Shown piece after piece: positions 53,541-61,969 of a stretch of 64,000 nucleotides of DNA. Source of the DNA: Brachyspira pilosicoli (GTDB lineage: Bacteria > Spirochaetota > Brachyspiria > Brachyspirales > Brachyspiraceae); NCBI RefSeq assembly GCF_036997485.1, contig NZ_JAWLPU010000003.1, positions 310,001-374,000 on the forward strand, written 5' to 3'. Numbering within the stretch: position 1 is the stretch's first letter; every line of letters starts with the position of its first letter. Under the pieces are notes generated by a model. It saw only the letters and a program-made list of their open reading frames with translations, was not told the DNA's origin and did no database searches. A program made the translations under genes and the position numbers.

Positions 53541-54377
53541 TTATTCTCCTAATAATTTTTTTAAATAGTTGTATCCTTTTTTTGCCTCAGCAAATGGATC
53601 TTTATCAGCATTCCAAATAAATAAAGCATCTCCAACCTGAGTACCACTCTCTACAAAAGTTTCCATATCTAAGTATCCGTTATATTTATTTTTATTCAAA
53701 ACCTCTATTAATTTATGCCAATCAATATGTCCTGTACCTGGAACGCCTCTATGATTTTCTGTTACATGAACACAGCCTATGTAATTAATATATTTATCTA
53801 CGCTTTCATATATATTATTTTCTTCTATATTCATGTGAAATGTATCAACTAAAAGCTTAACATTATCAAGTCCTATCATGTCTACAAACTCAGCGGCTTC
53901 TTCAACTTTATTAAAAAAATCTGTTTCAAACCTGTTTATAACTTCAACATTCAATCCTACGCCTTTACTTTTAGCATATTCACCAACTTCTTTTAAAACT
54001 TCACTAGAATTTTTCCATCTTATTTTTCTGCTTTCTTTAGAAAAACCCTGCCATGGTGCATATAATACTCCATTAATAAATAAAGCCTTAGCCCTATGTG
54101 CCTTATCTACAGCATTCTTAAGATAATTTAATGCATTGAGTCTTATATCTTTATTAACGCTGCTTGGATCTGTTTCTGGAGATACTCCTGTTCCGCAAAT
54201 TATTTCTAGACCTAAATTTCTTGCAGCATCAAAAGAATTGAATAATTTTTCTTCGCTAGCTCCATAAAGAGAAATTTCAACTCCATTAAATCCTATATCT
54301 TTCACCTTACCTAAAGCTGGTATAATGTCATCTGTCCATTCTTTGCAAAACATAGACATATGTACTGCTATTTTCAT
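53541..54377 (-). CDS. TIM-barrel sugar-phosphate isomerase/epimerase
   Basis: A 278-residue AP-endonuclease-2-type barrel. Metal ligands lie in NVEVINRF (Glu), LVDTFHMNIEE (Asp/His), HIDW and YLDMETF (Glu). Related enzymes interconvert ketoses or ketose phosphates (for example LerI in tetritol breakdown, hydroxypyruvate isomerase). Here it may isomerise or epimerise the phosphorylated intermediate. The gap to DhaL is 4 bp. Confidence 0.88.
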   Translation of the reverse strand: MKIAVHMSMFCKEWTDDIIPALGKVKDIGFNGVEISLYGASEEKLFNSFDAARNLGLEIICGTGVSPETDPSSVNKDIRLNALNYLKNAVDKAHRAKALFINGVLYAPWQGFSKESRKIRWKNSSEVLKEVGEYAKSKGVGLNVEVINRFETDFFNKVEEAAEFVDMIGLDNVKLLVDTFHMNIEENNIYESVDKYINYIGCVHVTENHRGVPGTGHIDWHKLIEVLNKNKYNGYLDMETFVESGTQVGDALFIWNADKDPFAEAKKGYNYLKKLLGE

Positions 54378-54409
54378 TTAAAGTCCTCCTAATATTTAAT
54401 TTTTATAAA

Positions 54410-55138
54410 TTATTTTTTGGAATCTAAAACTTTAGATATGGATTGAGCCATTATTGTGTTTTCATATACAATAGGTCTATTCATATCATCATATCCTATA
54501 AAAGCTTTCATTATTACAGGCTTATCACTGTCTATATTCAATATGTTGGCTTCTGATTCGTTTATATTAATTGATTCTTCAATATCAATTCCTTTAGAAA
54601 ACTTTAACCCAAAATTTAATTCAAGAACCCTAAATATAGATTGTGTAACCCCCGCTACAGAAAAATACTCAGGTGTTAAATCTGCAGCATAAATACAAGG
54701 AATATAAGATCTTGTTATCCAAATAGGCTGATTATCTATATACCTAATCCTCTCAAAAAAATAACATTCATCTTTTTCTTTTATAGATAAATGTTTAGCA
54801 ACCTTACTATCACTTTTAACAATCTTAAATTTATTAATTTTTGTAGTAGGCTTATGTCCCGCTTTTTGAACCTCTTTGCTGAAACTTCGCATCCAAGTCC
54901 AATCTTGAGTATACAAATCATTAATAAATGTACCTACGCCATGAACAGTTCTTATAATACCTTCTTCATGTAAAAGTTTAAAAGCTTTTCTAACTGTTAC
55001 TCTGCTAACGCTATATTCCTGCTGAGTTTTTAATTCGCTGTTCATTAAAGAACCTCTTTTCAAAGTTCCGTTTTCTATTTTCTTTTTAATATCCTCAGCA
55101 ATAACTTTATATTTAAATGAATCTGAATCTTTAATAAT
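54410..55138 (-). CDS. GntR-family (HutC-type) regulator, probable ATT start
   Basis: A 242-residue repressor. Residues 8-70 are the winged helix (IAEDIKKKIENGTLKRGS, SVSRVTVRKAFKLL), the rest a UbiC-like effector domain (GYDDMNRPIVYENTIM). The helix-1 region, essential for the family, lies upstream of every in-frame ATG/GTG. The frame remains open back to ATT at 55138, placed 6 bases after AGGTGG. It overlaps the aldolase stop, so coupling is likely. ATG-only starts would delete part of the DNA-binding domain. It probably controls this operon. Confidence 0.85.
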   Translation of the reverse strand: MIKDSDSFKYKVIAEDIKKKIENGTLKRGSLMNSELKTQQEYSVSRVTVRKAFKLLHEEGIIRTVHGVGTFINDLYTQDWTWMRSFSKEVQKAGHKPTTKINKFKIVKSDSKVAKHLSIKEKDECYFFERIRYIDNQPIWITRSYIPCIYAADLTPEYFSVAGVTQSIFRVLELNFGLKFSKGIDIEESININESEANILNIDSDKPVIMKAFIGYDDMNRPIVYENTIMAQSISKVLDSKK

Positions 55139-55139
55139 C

Positions 55140-55982
55140 TTAGTCCACCTTTTTACAATATTTATTTGCTATATCTACTATATCACTATATAATGTTCTC
55201 ATATCTCTAAGATTATCAGAACATACATAGTCATTCCATACACTTCTTCCAACCGCATAACCTGAAGCTCCTGCTTTACCAGAAATTTCAAGCTGCTTTT
55301 TGAATTCGCTATTTGTTATTCCTGAACTTAATATAATCCATACAGTATTAATTAAATCATTAATACTTTTACATCTATCAAAATTCTCTTCATAAGAAAG
55401 ATTATTTATATTGCCAGGAAAAACAAGCTTATAAACATCTACCTTATATTTTGAAAGCCTTTTCAACATTCTAATAGTTAAATCATAATTATCAGGGCTT
55501 TCCTTGTATAAAATAGGTTCAAGCATAAAAGGAATATTATGTTTTTCGCATTCATTACTAACATATTCTACAATTCTATCTATATCATCAGAAAATTTCA
55601 TATCAGGGTGATAGTAAACAAATAATTTAATCATATTGCATCCATCTTCTGATAATTTTTCTATTGATACTTTTTTAGTAAGATAATCATCATTGATGGT
55701 TTCAATATTATAATTATTATTTTCTATCCCTACCAACACTTCTCCTATATTAATCTCATCTATTATTTTTGTTCCATTAAAAAAATAATAAGTATCTATC
55801 AAAACGGCAGAAGTTAAATCTTTTATTTCATTTATCAGCCTAAGTTTTTCTTTAAGAACAATATCTTTATTACTAATATCCGCTCCCTTCATTTTGCATG
55901 TAAATACATCATGGTGGTCTATAGCAAAAATATGAAATATGCCGTTTTTTAAAAGTTTTTTTAGCTTATAATTTTTTTCCAT
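55140..55982 (-). CDS. Class I aldolase of the LacD/YihT family
   Basis: A 280-residue Schiff-base aldolase. The three key residues of LacD align: Lys119 (MIKLFVYYHPD), Glu155 (PFMLEPILY) and Schiff-base Lys185 (VDVYKLVFPG). LacD cleaves tagatose 1,6-bisphosphate and YihT cleaves sulfofructose 1-phosphate. Both give dihydroxyacetone phosphate. It starts directly after the isomerase and should split the DhaK/L product. The exact sugar is unknown. Confidence 0.82.
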   Translation of the reverse strand: MEKNYKLKKLLKNGIFHIFAIDHHDVFTCKMKGADISNKDIVLKEKLRLINEIKDLTSAVLIDTYYFFNGTKIIDEINIGEVLVGIENNNYNIETINDDYLTKKVSIEKLSEDGCNMIKLFVYYHPDMKFSDDIDRIVEYVSNECEKHNIPFMLEPILYKESPDNYDLTIRMLKRLSKYKVDVYKLVFPGNINNLSYEENFDRCKSINDLINTVWIILSSGITNSEFKKQLEISGKAGASGYAVGRSVWNDYVCSDNLRDMRTLYSDIVDIANKYCKKVD

Positions 55983-57362
55983 TTAAACTCCTTTCTCTAA
56001 CTTTATTGTTTTTATGTTCATTCTTTTAGCAAAAGTTCTTATTCTTTTCTCTATATGTTTAGGGCATATAATCAAATGATGTTCTATTCCGTTTTCAAAA
56101 ATAGTATCTACTACTTGATTTACACTGTACTTTTCTCCTTCCTGAGAAAAATCTGTAAAAAATCCTCTAGTACCGCTATATCCTTTATTAGATTTTACTA
56201 TATTTGCATCTACAGCAAGAATTCTCCCGTCATTGCTATATCTTATTATAGAGGCTTCCTGAGGTTTAAAAGAATAATCATAAGAAAGACCCATTAATTC
56301 TCTATTTGGATTTTTTCTGTCAAGCATAGGATGTGATATTATTCTTACATCTTCATTAGGCTGAAAATCCTTGCTTCCTATACCGCAATGCCATAATAAT
56401 AATTGATTTGTCTTGCTATTTAAACTTGTTAAATCCATCAATGTAGGATTAGAATTAGATAATTCCTTAGCAATTAAAAGAGAAACAGCACCTCCTATAT
56501 CACCCTCACAAGCTACAGGAACACCTAATTCATTACCAATTAAACTATATAATACACAAGGAACTATTTGTAATGTATCTTGAAAATCAGGCCAGCAAGT
56601 ACCTGCTATACAATCTATGGCATTTTCTTTTACATATTGTTCAATAACTATATAAGCTTTTGCACTATTTATTAGAGATTTTTCTAATGCCTCAAATTTA
56701 TTACAAGAGTTTAAAATTAAGTTTTTTGCTCGTTCTATATCATCTTCTTTTAATAACTCTATTTTTTTCATGATATAATTAATATCTATTTTGTTAAATC
56801 TCATATTTGGAAAATATTCTTTAAGATGATTGTTTTCTAAATTATAAAAAGTAGGGGCAACATCTCCTATTATACCAATTGTAGAATTAGAAAATTTATT
56901 TATAGCTTTAGATACAATGATATTATCTAAAAGTTTAATATTTAACGAATTATCAAATAAATTACCATAATACCAATCTACTTTTACCTTATTTTTAAAC
57001 TTTCTCATAGCAATACTAGCAAAAATATTAGCAGAAACAGCAGCATTTAATTGAATATCTCCATCTTCAAATGGCTCTTCTTTAAACCAAACTCCTATAG
57101 AATAATTGGTATTTTCAAAAGCCATCATGATATCTCCAGAAGAAAAATCTGCAAGCATTATTAAAAGATAATCTATTTTCTGCTGTTCAAAATATTTTCT
57201 AGCCTGATAAGCTTCTTCTCCTGTTTTTATTGGCCCATAAGTTATTAAATCAATATTATTATCTTGACTAAATTTAACTATTTCTTTCATAGCTTTTTTA
57301 TCAATCTCATGATAAATACCATAATAATTATCACTATTTGTTGTCAACATTCCTAACTTCAT
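55983..57362 (-). CDS. Sugar isomerase of the L-fucose/L-arabinose isomerase superfamily
   Basis: A 459-residue protein with an N-terminal Rossmann-like half and a C-terminal metal-site half. Candidate ligands are Glu in VACEGDIGG, Asp in LMDLTSLNSK and His in LLWHCGIGSK. The family converts aldoses to ketoses. It sits one base before the aldolase and three bases after DhaK, so the three are translated together. Substrate unknown, with a deoxy or unusual sugar plausible. Confidence 0.8.
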   Translation of the reverse strand: MKLGMLTTNSDNYYGIYHEIDKKAMKEIVKFSQDNNIDLITYGPIKTGEEAYQARKYFEQQKIDYLLIMLADFSSGDIMMAFENTNYSIGVWFKEEPFEDGDIQLNAAVSANIFASIAMRKFKNKVKVDWYYGNLFDNSLNIKLLDNIIVSKAINKFSNSTIGIIGDVAPTFYNLENNHLKEYFPNMRFNKIDINYIMKKIELLKEDDIERAKNLILNSCNKFEALEKSLINSAKAYIVIEQYVKENAIDCIAGTCWPDFQDTLQIVPCVLYSLIGNELGVPVACEGDIGGAVSLLIAKELSNSNPTLMDLTSLNSKTNQLLLWHCGIGSKDFQPNEDVRIISHPMLDRKNPNRELMGLSYDYSFKPQEASIIRYSNDGRILAVDANIVKSNKGYSGTRGFFTDFSQEGEKYSVNQVVDTIFENGIEHHLIICPKHIEKRIRTFAKRMNIKTIKLEKGV

Positions 57363-57365
57363 ATA

Positions 57366-58364
57366 TTATCTCCTAAATAATGGGCTGTCAGCCTTATAAT
57401 CATAATATTTTAAAATTTCTTCATCTGCTTTACAAATTGCTATTGAAAAACCAGACATCTCTTGAGTTGTTACATAAGTTCCAACCCAATTCCTAACGAT
57501 TTTTATGTTTATGTTATGTAAATATTTTTCTATTTCATTATATATAATAAATAGTTCCATATAAGTCATAGAACCAGCATTATTAAGAAGAACTAAAACT
57601 TCATCATTTTTATTAAAAGGCTTATCATCAATAATTCTATCTAACATATACTTTACCAATTCACAAGCCGTAGGCAATTTCATTTTTCCTGTTCCTGCCT
57701 CACCATGAACCCCCATACCAACTTCTATTTCATCATCTTCTAATTCAAATGTTTTTAAGCCTGTCTCAGGATGCGTACCGCTGTTAATAGCAACACTTAA
57801 AGTTCTTGTGTTGTCTCTTACTCTTTGTGCAAACTCTATAAGTTTTGATATTTCCATTCCATCTTCAGCAGCAGCACAAGTTAATTTGAAAGGAAAAAAT
57901 AAACCTGCTGTACCTCTTCTTTCACTCTCCATACCTTTAGGGGCACTTGAAATATCGTCCCATAAAACAACCATTTTTACTTTTATTCCTTCAGCTTCTG
58001 CTAACATAATAGCCATTTTACTATTTAAAATATCACCAGCATGAGAAGATACAAGTATCAAAATATTTTCATGTCCGTCGCTATGCAGTCTCTTTATAGC
58101 TTTTATCATCTCTAAAGGAGAAGGAGCCGTAAATATTTTTCCGCATACATTAGCATCGAATAGTCCCTCACCAACTAAATCTATCATAGCAGGTTCATGA
58201 CCAGAGCCATTACCAATAATAACAGCTACTTTATTACTGTCTTTTTTATTTTTACGGTACAATATATTACCATCCAATAAAATTACCCTGTCGCTATTAG
58301 ATTTCTGATATCCTTCCAACATTTCAAGTAAAATATTTTCCTTACTATTAAGTATTTTTTTCAT
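57366..58364 (-). CDS. Dihydroxyacetone kinase subunit DhaK
   Basis: A 332-residue substrate subunit. GNGSGHEPAM (His56) and VGMGVHGEAGTGK (His220, which forms the hemiaminal with the ketose) match DhaK. GGAG is placed for the ATG at 58364. A longer frame would run through the operator palindromes and is rejected. First gene of the operon. DhaK/L-type enzymes phosphorylate ketoses at C1, including tetroses in other bacteria, so the substrate need not be dihydroxyacetone. Confidence 0.93.
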   Translation of the reverse strand: MKKILNSKENILLEMLEGYQKSNSDRVILLDGNILYRKNKKDSNKVAVIIGNGSGHEPAMIDLVGEGLFDANVCGKIFTAPSPLEMIKAIKRLHSDGHENILILVSSHAGDILNSKMAIMLAEAEGIKVKMVVLWDDISSAPKGMESERRGTAGLFFPFKLTCAAAEDGMEISKLIEFAQRVRDNTRTLSVAINSGTHPETGLKTFELEDDEIEVGMGVHGEAGTGKMKLPTACELVKYMLDRIIDDKPFNKNDEVLVLLNNAGSMTYMELFIIYNEIEKYLHNINIKIVRNWVGTYVTTQEMSGFSIAICKADEEILKYYDYKADSPLFRR

Positions 58365-58415
58365 GTTTGTTTCTCCATTTGATAAGATAGCAAAATGTTT
58401 AATTAAATAAAAAAT

Positions 58416-58465
58416 AATACATGTATTATATACATGTATTATATACATGTATTACTCATTGTCAA
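58416..58465 (-). promoter_or_regulatory. Operon promoter with three phased TACATGTA operators
   Basis: On the minus strand TTGACA (58465-58460), 16-bp spacer, TATAAT (58443-58438). Three palindromic cores TACATGTA at 58444-58451, 58431-58438 and 58418-58425 are spaced exactly 13 bp and cover the spacer/-10, the start and the early leader. A fourth related half-site, AATACATGTTATT, lies at 58548-58560. This is the layout of a tightly repressed promoter. Confidence 0.8.
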
Positions 58466-58739
58466 TTAAAAAGCAGAAAAAATCTAAAAAAATATCATAT
58501 TTTTTGTTTAGAGAAATACTCTGAAAGCAGAAAATAATTTTTTTGTGAATACATGTTATTATTTTTTACTATATTTTTATATTAATAGCTTAAAATTATA
58601 AAAATATAATCAACTGTATTTTTGTGATAAATTTGTAGGCATACTATATATTTTTTACTTGATGATACTAAAAAAATAATGATAATATTAAATATGATAA
58701 ATTAAAATTGTAATATATAAATAAAAAAACTGACCTACA

Positions 58740-58862
58740 TTAACAAACATAAGCCAAGTTTTTAATTACTATTTGTGGTGGTTTTGCACACACATCCATA
58801 TTTCTTTTTGCTACCGAATGAAGTATATTTAGGTATGACCCAAAAAGCAAAAGGACTGCATT
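58740..58862. repeat. Short repeat copy 2 and a degraded inverted family A element
   Basis: 58740-58767 repeats 49183-49210. 58773-58862 is a mutated inverted A element (GTGGTGGTTTTGC to AAAGGACTGCATT). Between the operon promoter and valS no gene is present. Confidence 0.7.
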
Positions 58863-58922
58863 CCTATTCAAAAAATATAGTTATTATTTTAAATTTATAC
58901 AATCTTATAGATATAAAGTAAA

Positions 58923-58975
58923 AACATTTGCACTTTTTGGTTCTTTTTGCGGCGGGAAAAAGAACAATATAAAAA
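58923..58975. repeat. Family B repeat
   Basis: CATTTGCACTTTTTGGTTC followed by TTTTGCGGCGGGAAAAAGAAC, a short B element. Confidence 0.65.
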
Positions 58976-59012
58976 TTTACAAAATATAGTTTTTTATCTT
59001 AGTAATAAAATA

Positions 59013-59057
59013 AAAAAACTTGACTTACATCAATAAACATAAGCCAAGTTTTTAATT
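59013..59057 (-). terminator. valS terminator containing the short repeat (copy 3)
   Basis: On the minus strand AAAAACTTGGCTTA pairs with TAAGTCAAGTTTTT (one mismatch/wobble), followed by a T run, 20 bp past the valS stop. It includes the third copy of the AACATAAGCC repeat. Confidence 0.7.
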
Positions 59058-59075
59058 ATGAAATATTATTAAAAA

Positions 59076-61730
59076 TTATAGAGAAGCCAAAACTTCCTCT
59101 ATACCTTTTAATTTATCTTCAAACTCTTTTTTCTTTCTGTTTTCTGTGTCTATTGCTTCTTGTTTAGCTTTACTCATAAAGTTTTCATTAGAAAGTTTTT
59201 TGTTTACAGCTTCCAAATCTTTTTTGTAGCCTGCTGCTTCTTTTTCTAATCTTTTCTTCTCTGCTTCTAAATCTATTATGCCAACAAGATTAACATTGAT
59301 TTCACCGCCTTCAAACACTTTAACAAATGAACCCTTATTTCTCTCACTATCTTTTGAAGAGACTATATTCAATGATTCTGTAAGTGAAAGTGCTGATATA
59401 ATATCCTTATAGCTTTCAGCAGTATTTTTGAAATAATCTGAAGTATAGCGAATTATTACATCAAGTTTTTTGTTCGGAGGCAAATTAAATGATGAGCGAG
59501 AATTTCTTATTCCTGAAACAATGTCTTGAATTAAATTGAAATCTTTTTCTATGTCTTCAAATATATATTTAGCATTAGATTTTGGATACTCTCTAATCAT
59601 CAATGCCTTTGAATCAATATTATGTTTTGGTAAATTAGAATAAATTTCTTCTGTTATAAATGGCATAAATGGGTGAATCATAGCCATTGATTCTTCAAGT
59701 ACATATAAAAGAACAGCAATAGTTTTTTCTTTTTTGCTTTCGTCTTTCAAATCAAATTTACTTATCTCTATATACCAATCGCAAAACTCATTCCAATAGA
59801 ATTTATAAATTGTCTGAGAAGCTTCATCAAATCTATACTCTTTTAATTTTTGAGTAGTTGATTCAATAGCCTTTTGAAGTCTTGATAATATCCATTTATC
59901 TTTATTTTCAAGAGTGTAGCTGTCTAAATCTTTTATATCAGCATTATCTTCAATGTTACCAAAAATATATTTAGCACTATTGTAAATTTTATTAGCAAAC
60001 TTTCCGCCCATTTTGAAAAGTTCTCTGTCAAGCCAAATATCCTGACCGCCTAATGAAGTTATGAATGATAAAGTAAATCTAAATGCATCGGCTCCATGCT
60101 CATCAATAATTTCTATAGGGTCAATACCGTTTCCTAAACTCTTAGACATCTTCCTTCCGATTTTATCTCTTATAAGCCCATTAAGATAAACATCTTTGAA
60201 AGGCACATCATTCATAAAATGAGTTCCTGCCATAATCATTCTTGCAACCCAGAAGAATAATATATCATAACCTGTAACAAGTGCAGTAGTAGGGTAGAAA
60301 TATTCTAATTCCTCATTTTTCTCTGGCCATCCGAAAGTAGAAAAAGGCCATAACCAAGAAGAAAACCAAGTATCAAGTACATCTTCATCTTGATGAATAT
60401 TTTTAGATTTACACTTAGTACATTCTGTAATATCAGTTTTTGATACCATCATCTCGCCGCAGTCATCGCAGTACCAAACAGGTATCCTATGTCCCCACCA
60501 TAATTGTCTGCTTATACACCAATCTCTAATATCTGTCATCCAGTGATTATAAGTATTAATCCATCTTTCTGGATATATTTTTGTATTTCCGTCATTAACA
60601 GCCTTGTATGCTTTTTCTGCTAAAGGCTTCATTTTTACAAACCACTGATCACTGTAATATGGCTCTACAACATTATGACATCTGTAACAGTGTCCTACTT
60701 GGTGTTTAATATTATCCTTTCCAACAAATGCTCCAATAGCATCAAGTTCTTTTATAATTAAATCTCTTGCCTCTTTAACAGTTTTACCTTGATAATTAGA
60801 TGGAGTGTTTTCATTAAATGTGCCGTCTGCATTAAGTATATTTATTATTTCTAAATTATGTCTTTGGGCTATAGCAAAGTCATTAGGGTCATGAGCTGGT
60901 GTGATTTTTAAAGCTCCTGTACCAAACTCTTTATCAACATAAGTGTCTTTTACAAGTCTTAATTTTCTGCCAACAATAGGAAGTATTAAAATGTCTTGTT
61001 CTGTAAGATGTGCATATCTTTCATCATCTGGGTGAACAGCAATAGCAACGTCTGCCAAAATAGTTTCAGGTCTTGTAGTCGCTATTTCAATATATTCATC
61101 TTTTCCTTCTATTTGATATTTAATATGATATAAAGCACCAGCAACTTCTTCGTGCTCTACTTCATCATTAGCTAAAGCAGTACCGCAGCTTGGACAGTAG
61201 TTAATAAGATATTTTCCTCTATATATTAAACCTTGATTATAAAGCTCAACAAATACTTCTCTAACAGCATTGCTTAAACCTTCATCAAGAGTAAATCTCT
61301 CTCTATCCCAATCGCAAGAACAGCCTATTTTCTCTAATTGCTTTACTATTATAGAGTGATGCTCATTAGCTACTTCCCAAGTTTTTTTAACAAACGCCTC
61401 TCTTCCTAAATCATATTTATTTTTGCCTTCAGCTTTTAATCTTCTTTCAACGACATTCTGAGTAGCAATTCCTGCATGGTCAGTACCCGGCATCCATAAA
61501 GTGCATTTTCCAAGCATTCTATGGAATCTTATAAGTATATCCTGAAGCGTATTATTGAGTCCATGTCCCATGTGAAGTACGCCTGTAACATTTGGAGGAG
61601 GTATGACTATAGAATATGGTTCTTTATTTTTATCCATAACTGCATGAAAAAATCCGCTACTTTTCCAGAAATTATATAATTTGTCTTCAATGTTCTTAGG
61701 AGTGTATGCCCCTTCTAAAGTATGTTTCAT
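59076..61730 (-). CDS. valS: Valyl-tRNA synthetase
   Basis: An 884-residue class Ia synthetase. PPPNVTGVLHMGHGLNN carries the HIGH motif, GRKMSKSLGNGIDP the KMSKS motif, and an editing domain (about 195-330) lies between. The C-terminus (about 815-884) is the usual coiled-coil arm. A zinc-type cluster CPSCG is seen near 177. GGAGG precedes the ATG. No T-box is seen upstream, as expected outside Gram-positives. Confidence 0.98.
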   Translation of the reverse strand: MKHTLEGAYTPKNIEDKLYNFWKSSGFFHAVMDKNKEPYSIVIPPPNVTGVLHMGHGLNNTLQDILIRFHRMLGKCTLWMPGTDHAGIATQNVVERRLKAEGKNKYDLGREAFVKKTWEVANEHHSIIVKQLEKIGCSCDWDRERFTLDEGLSNAVREVFVELYNQGLIYRGKYLINYCPSCGTALANDEVEHEEVAGALYHIKYQIEGKDEYIEIATTRPETILADVAIAVHPDDERYAHLTEQDILILPIVGRKLRLVKDTYVDKEFGTGALKITPAHDPNDFAIAQRHNLEIINILNADGTFNENTPSNYQGKTVKEARDLIIKELDAIGAFVGKDNIKHQVGHCYRCHNVVEPYYSDQWFVKMKPLAEKAYKAVNDGNTKIYPERWINTYNHWMTDIRDWCISRQLWWGHRIPVWYCDDCGEMMVSKTDITECTKCKSKNIHQDEDVLDTWFSSWLWPFSTFGWPEKNEELEYFYPTTALVTGYDILFFWVARMIMAGTHFMNDVPFKDVYLNGLIRDKIGRKMSKSLGNGIDPIEIIDEHGADAFRFTLSFITSLGGQDIWLDRELFKMGGKFANKIYNSAKYIFGNIEDNADIKDLDSYTLENKDKWILSRLQKAIESTTQKLKEYRFDEASQTIYKFYWNEFCDWYIEISKFDLKDESKKEKTIAVLLYVLEESMAMIHPFMPFITEEIYSNLPKHNIDSKALMIREYPKSNAKYIFEDIEKDFNLIQDIVSGIRNSRSSFNLPPNKKLDVIIRYTSDYFKNTAESYKDIISALSLTESLNIVSSKDSERNKGSFVKVFEGGEINVNLVGIIDLEAEKKRLEKEAAGYKKDLEAVNKKLSNENFMSKAKQEAIDTENRKKKEFEDKLKGIEEVLASL

Positions 61731-61902
61731 ATTCTTTTTTCCTCCAATGAATCAATATAATAATATTCAAAATTGATATGATATTTTATACTATATGCAA
61801 TATTTTTCAATTATTAATTTTTATTTATGTGTTATTGCATTTTATTGAAATAATAAAAAATATATTTATAGCATATAAAATTAAATGATATTTTATAATT
61901 AT

Positions 61903-61931
61903 TTGAATTATCATAAAAAACTTACTATACT
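61903..61931 (+). promoter_or_regulatory. Promoter of the first binding-protein gene
   Basis: TTGAAT (61903-61908), 17-bp spacer, TATACT (61926-61931). Confidence 0.6.
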
Positions 61932-61969
61932 AATATATAATAAATAATTATAAAAAAGAGGATAGCATT

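Noticed and set aside
57366-58448. Longer DhaK start at 58448
   Set aside because: The extension would be translated from the operator/promoter palindromes, has no ribosome site and no family similarity. GGAG marks the 58364 ATG.
61731-61969. T-box leader upstream of valS
   Set aside because: No specifier-hairpin layout or conserved T-box sequence, and no attenuator hairpin between this region and the ATG.
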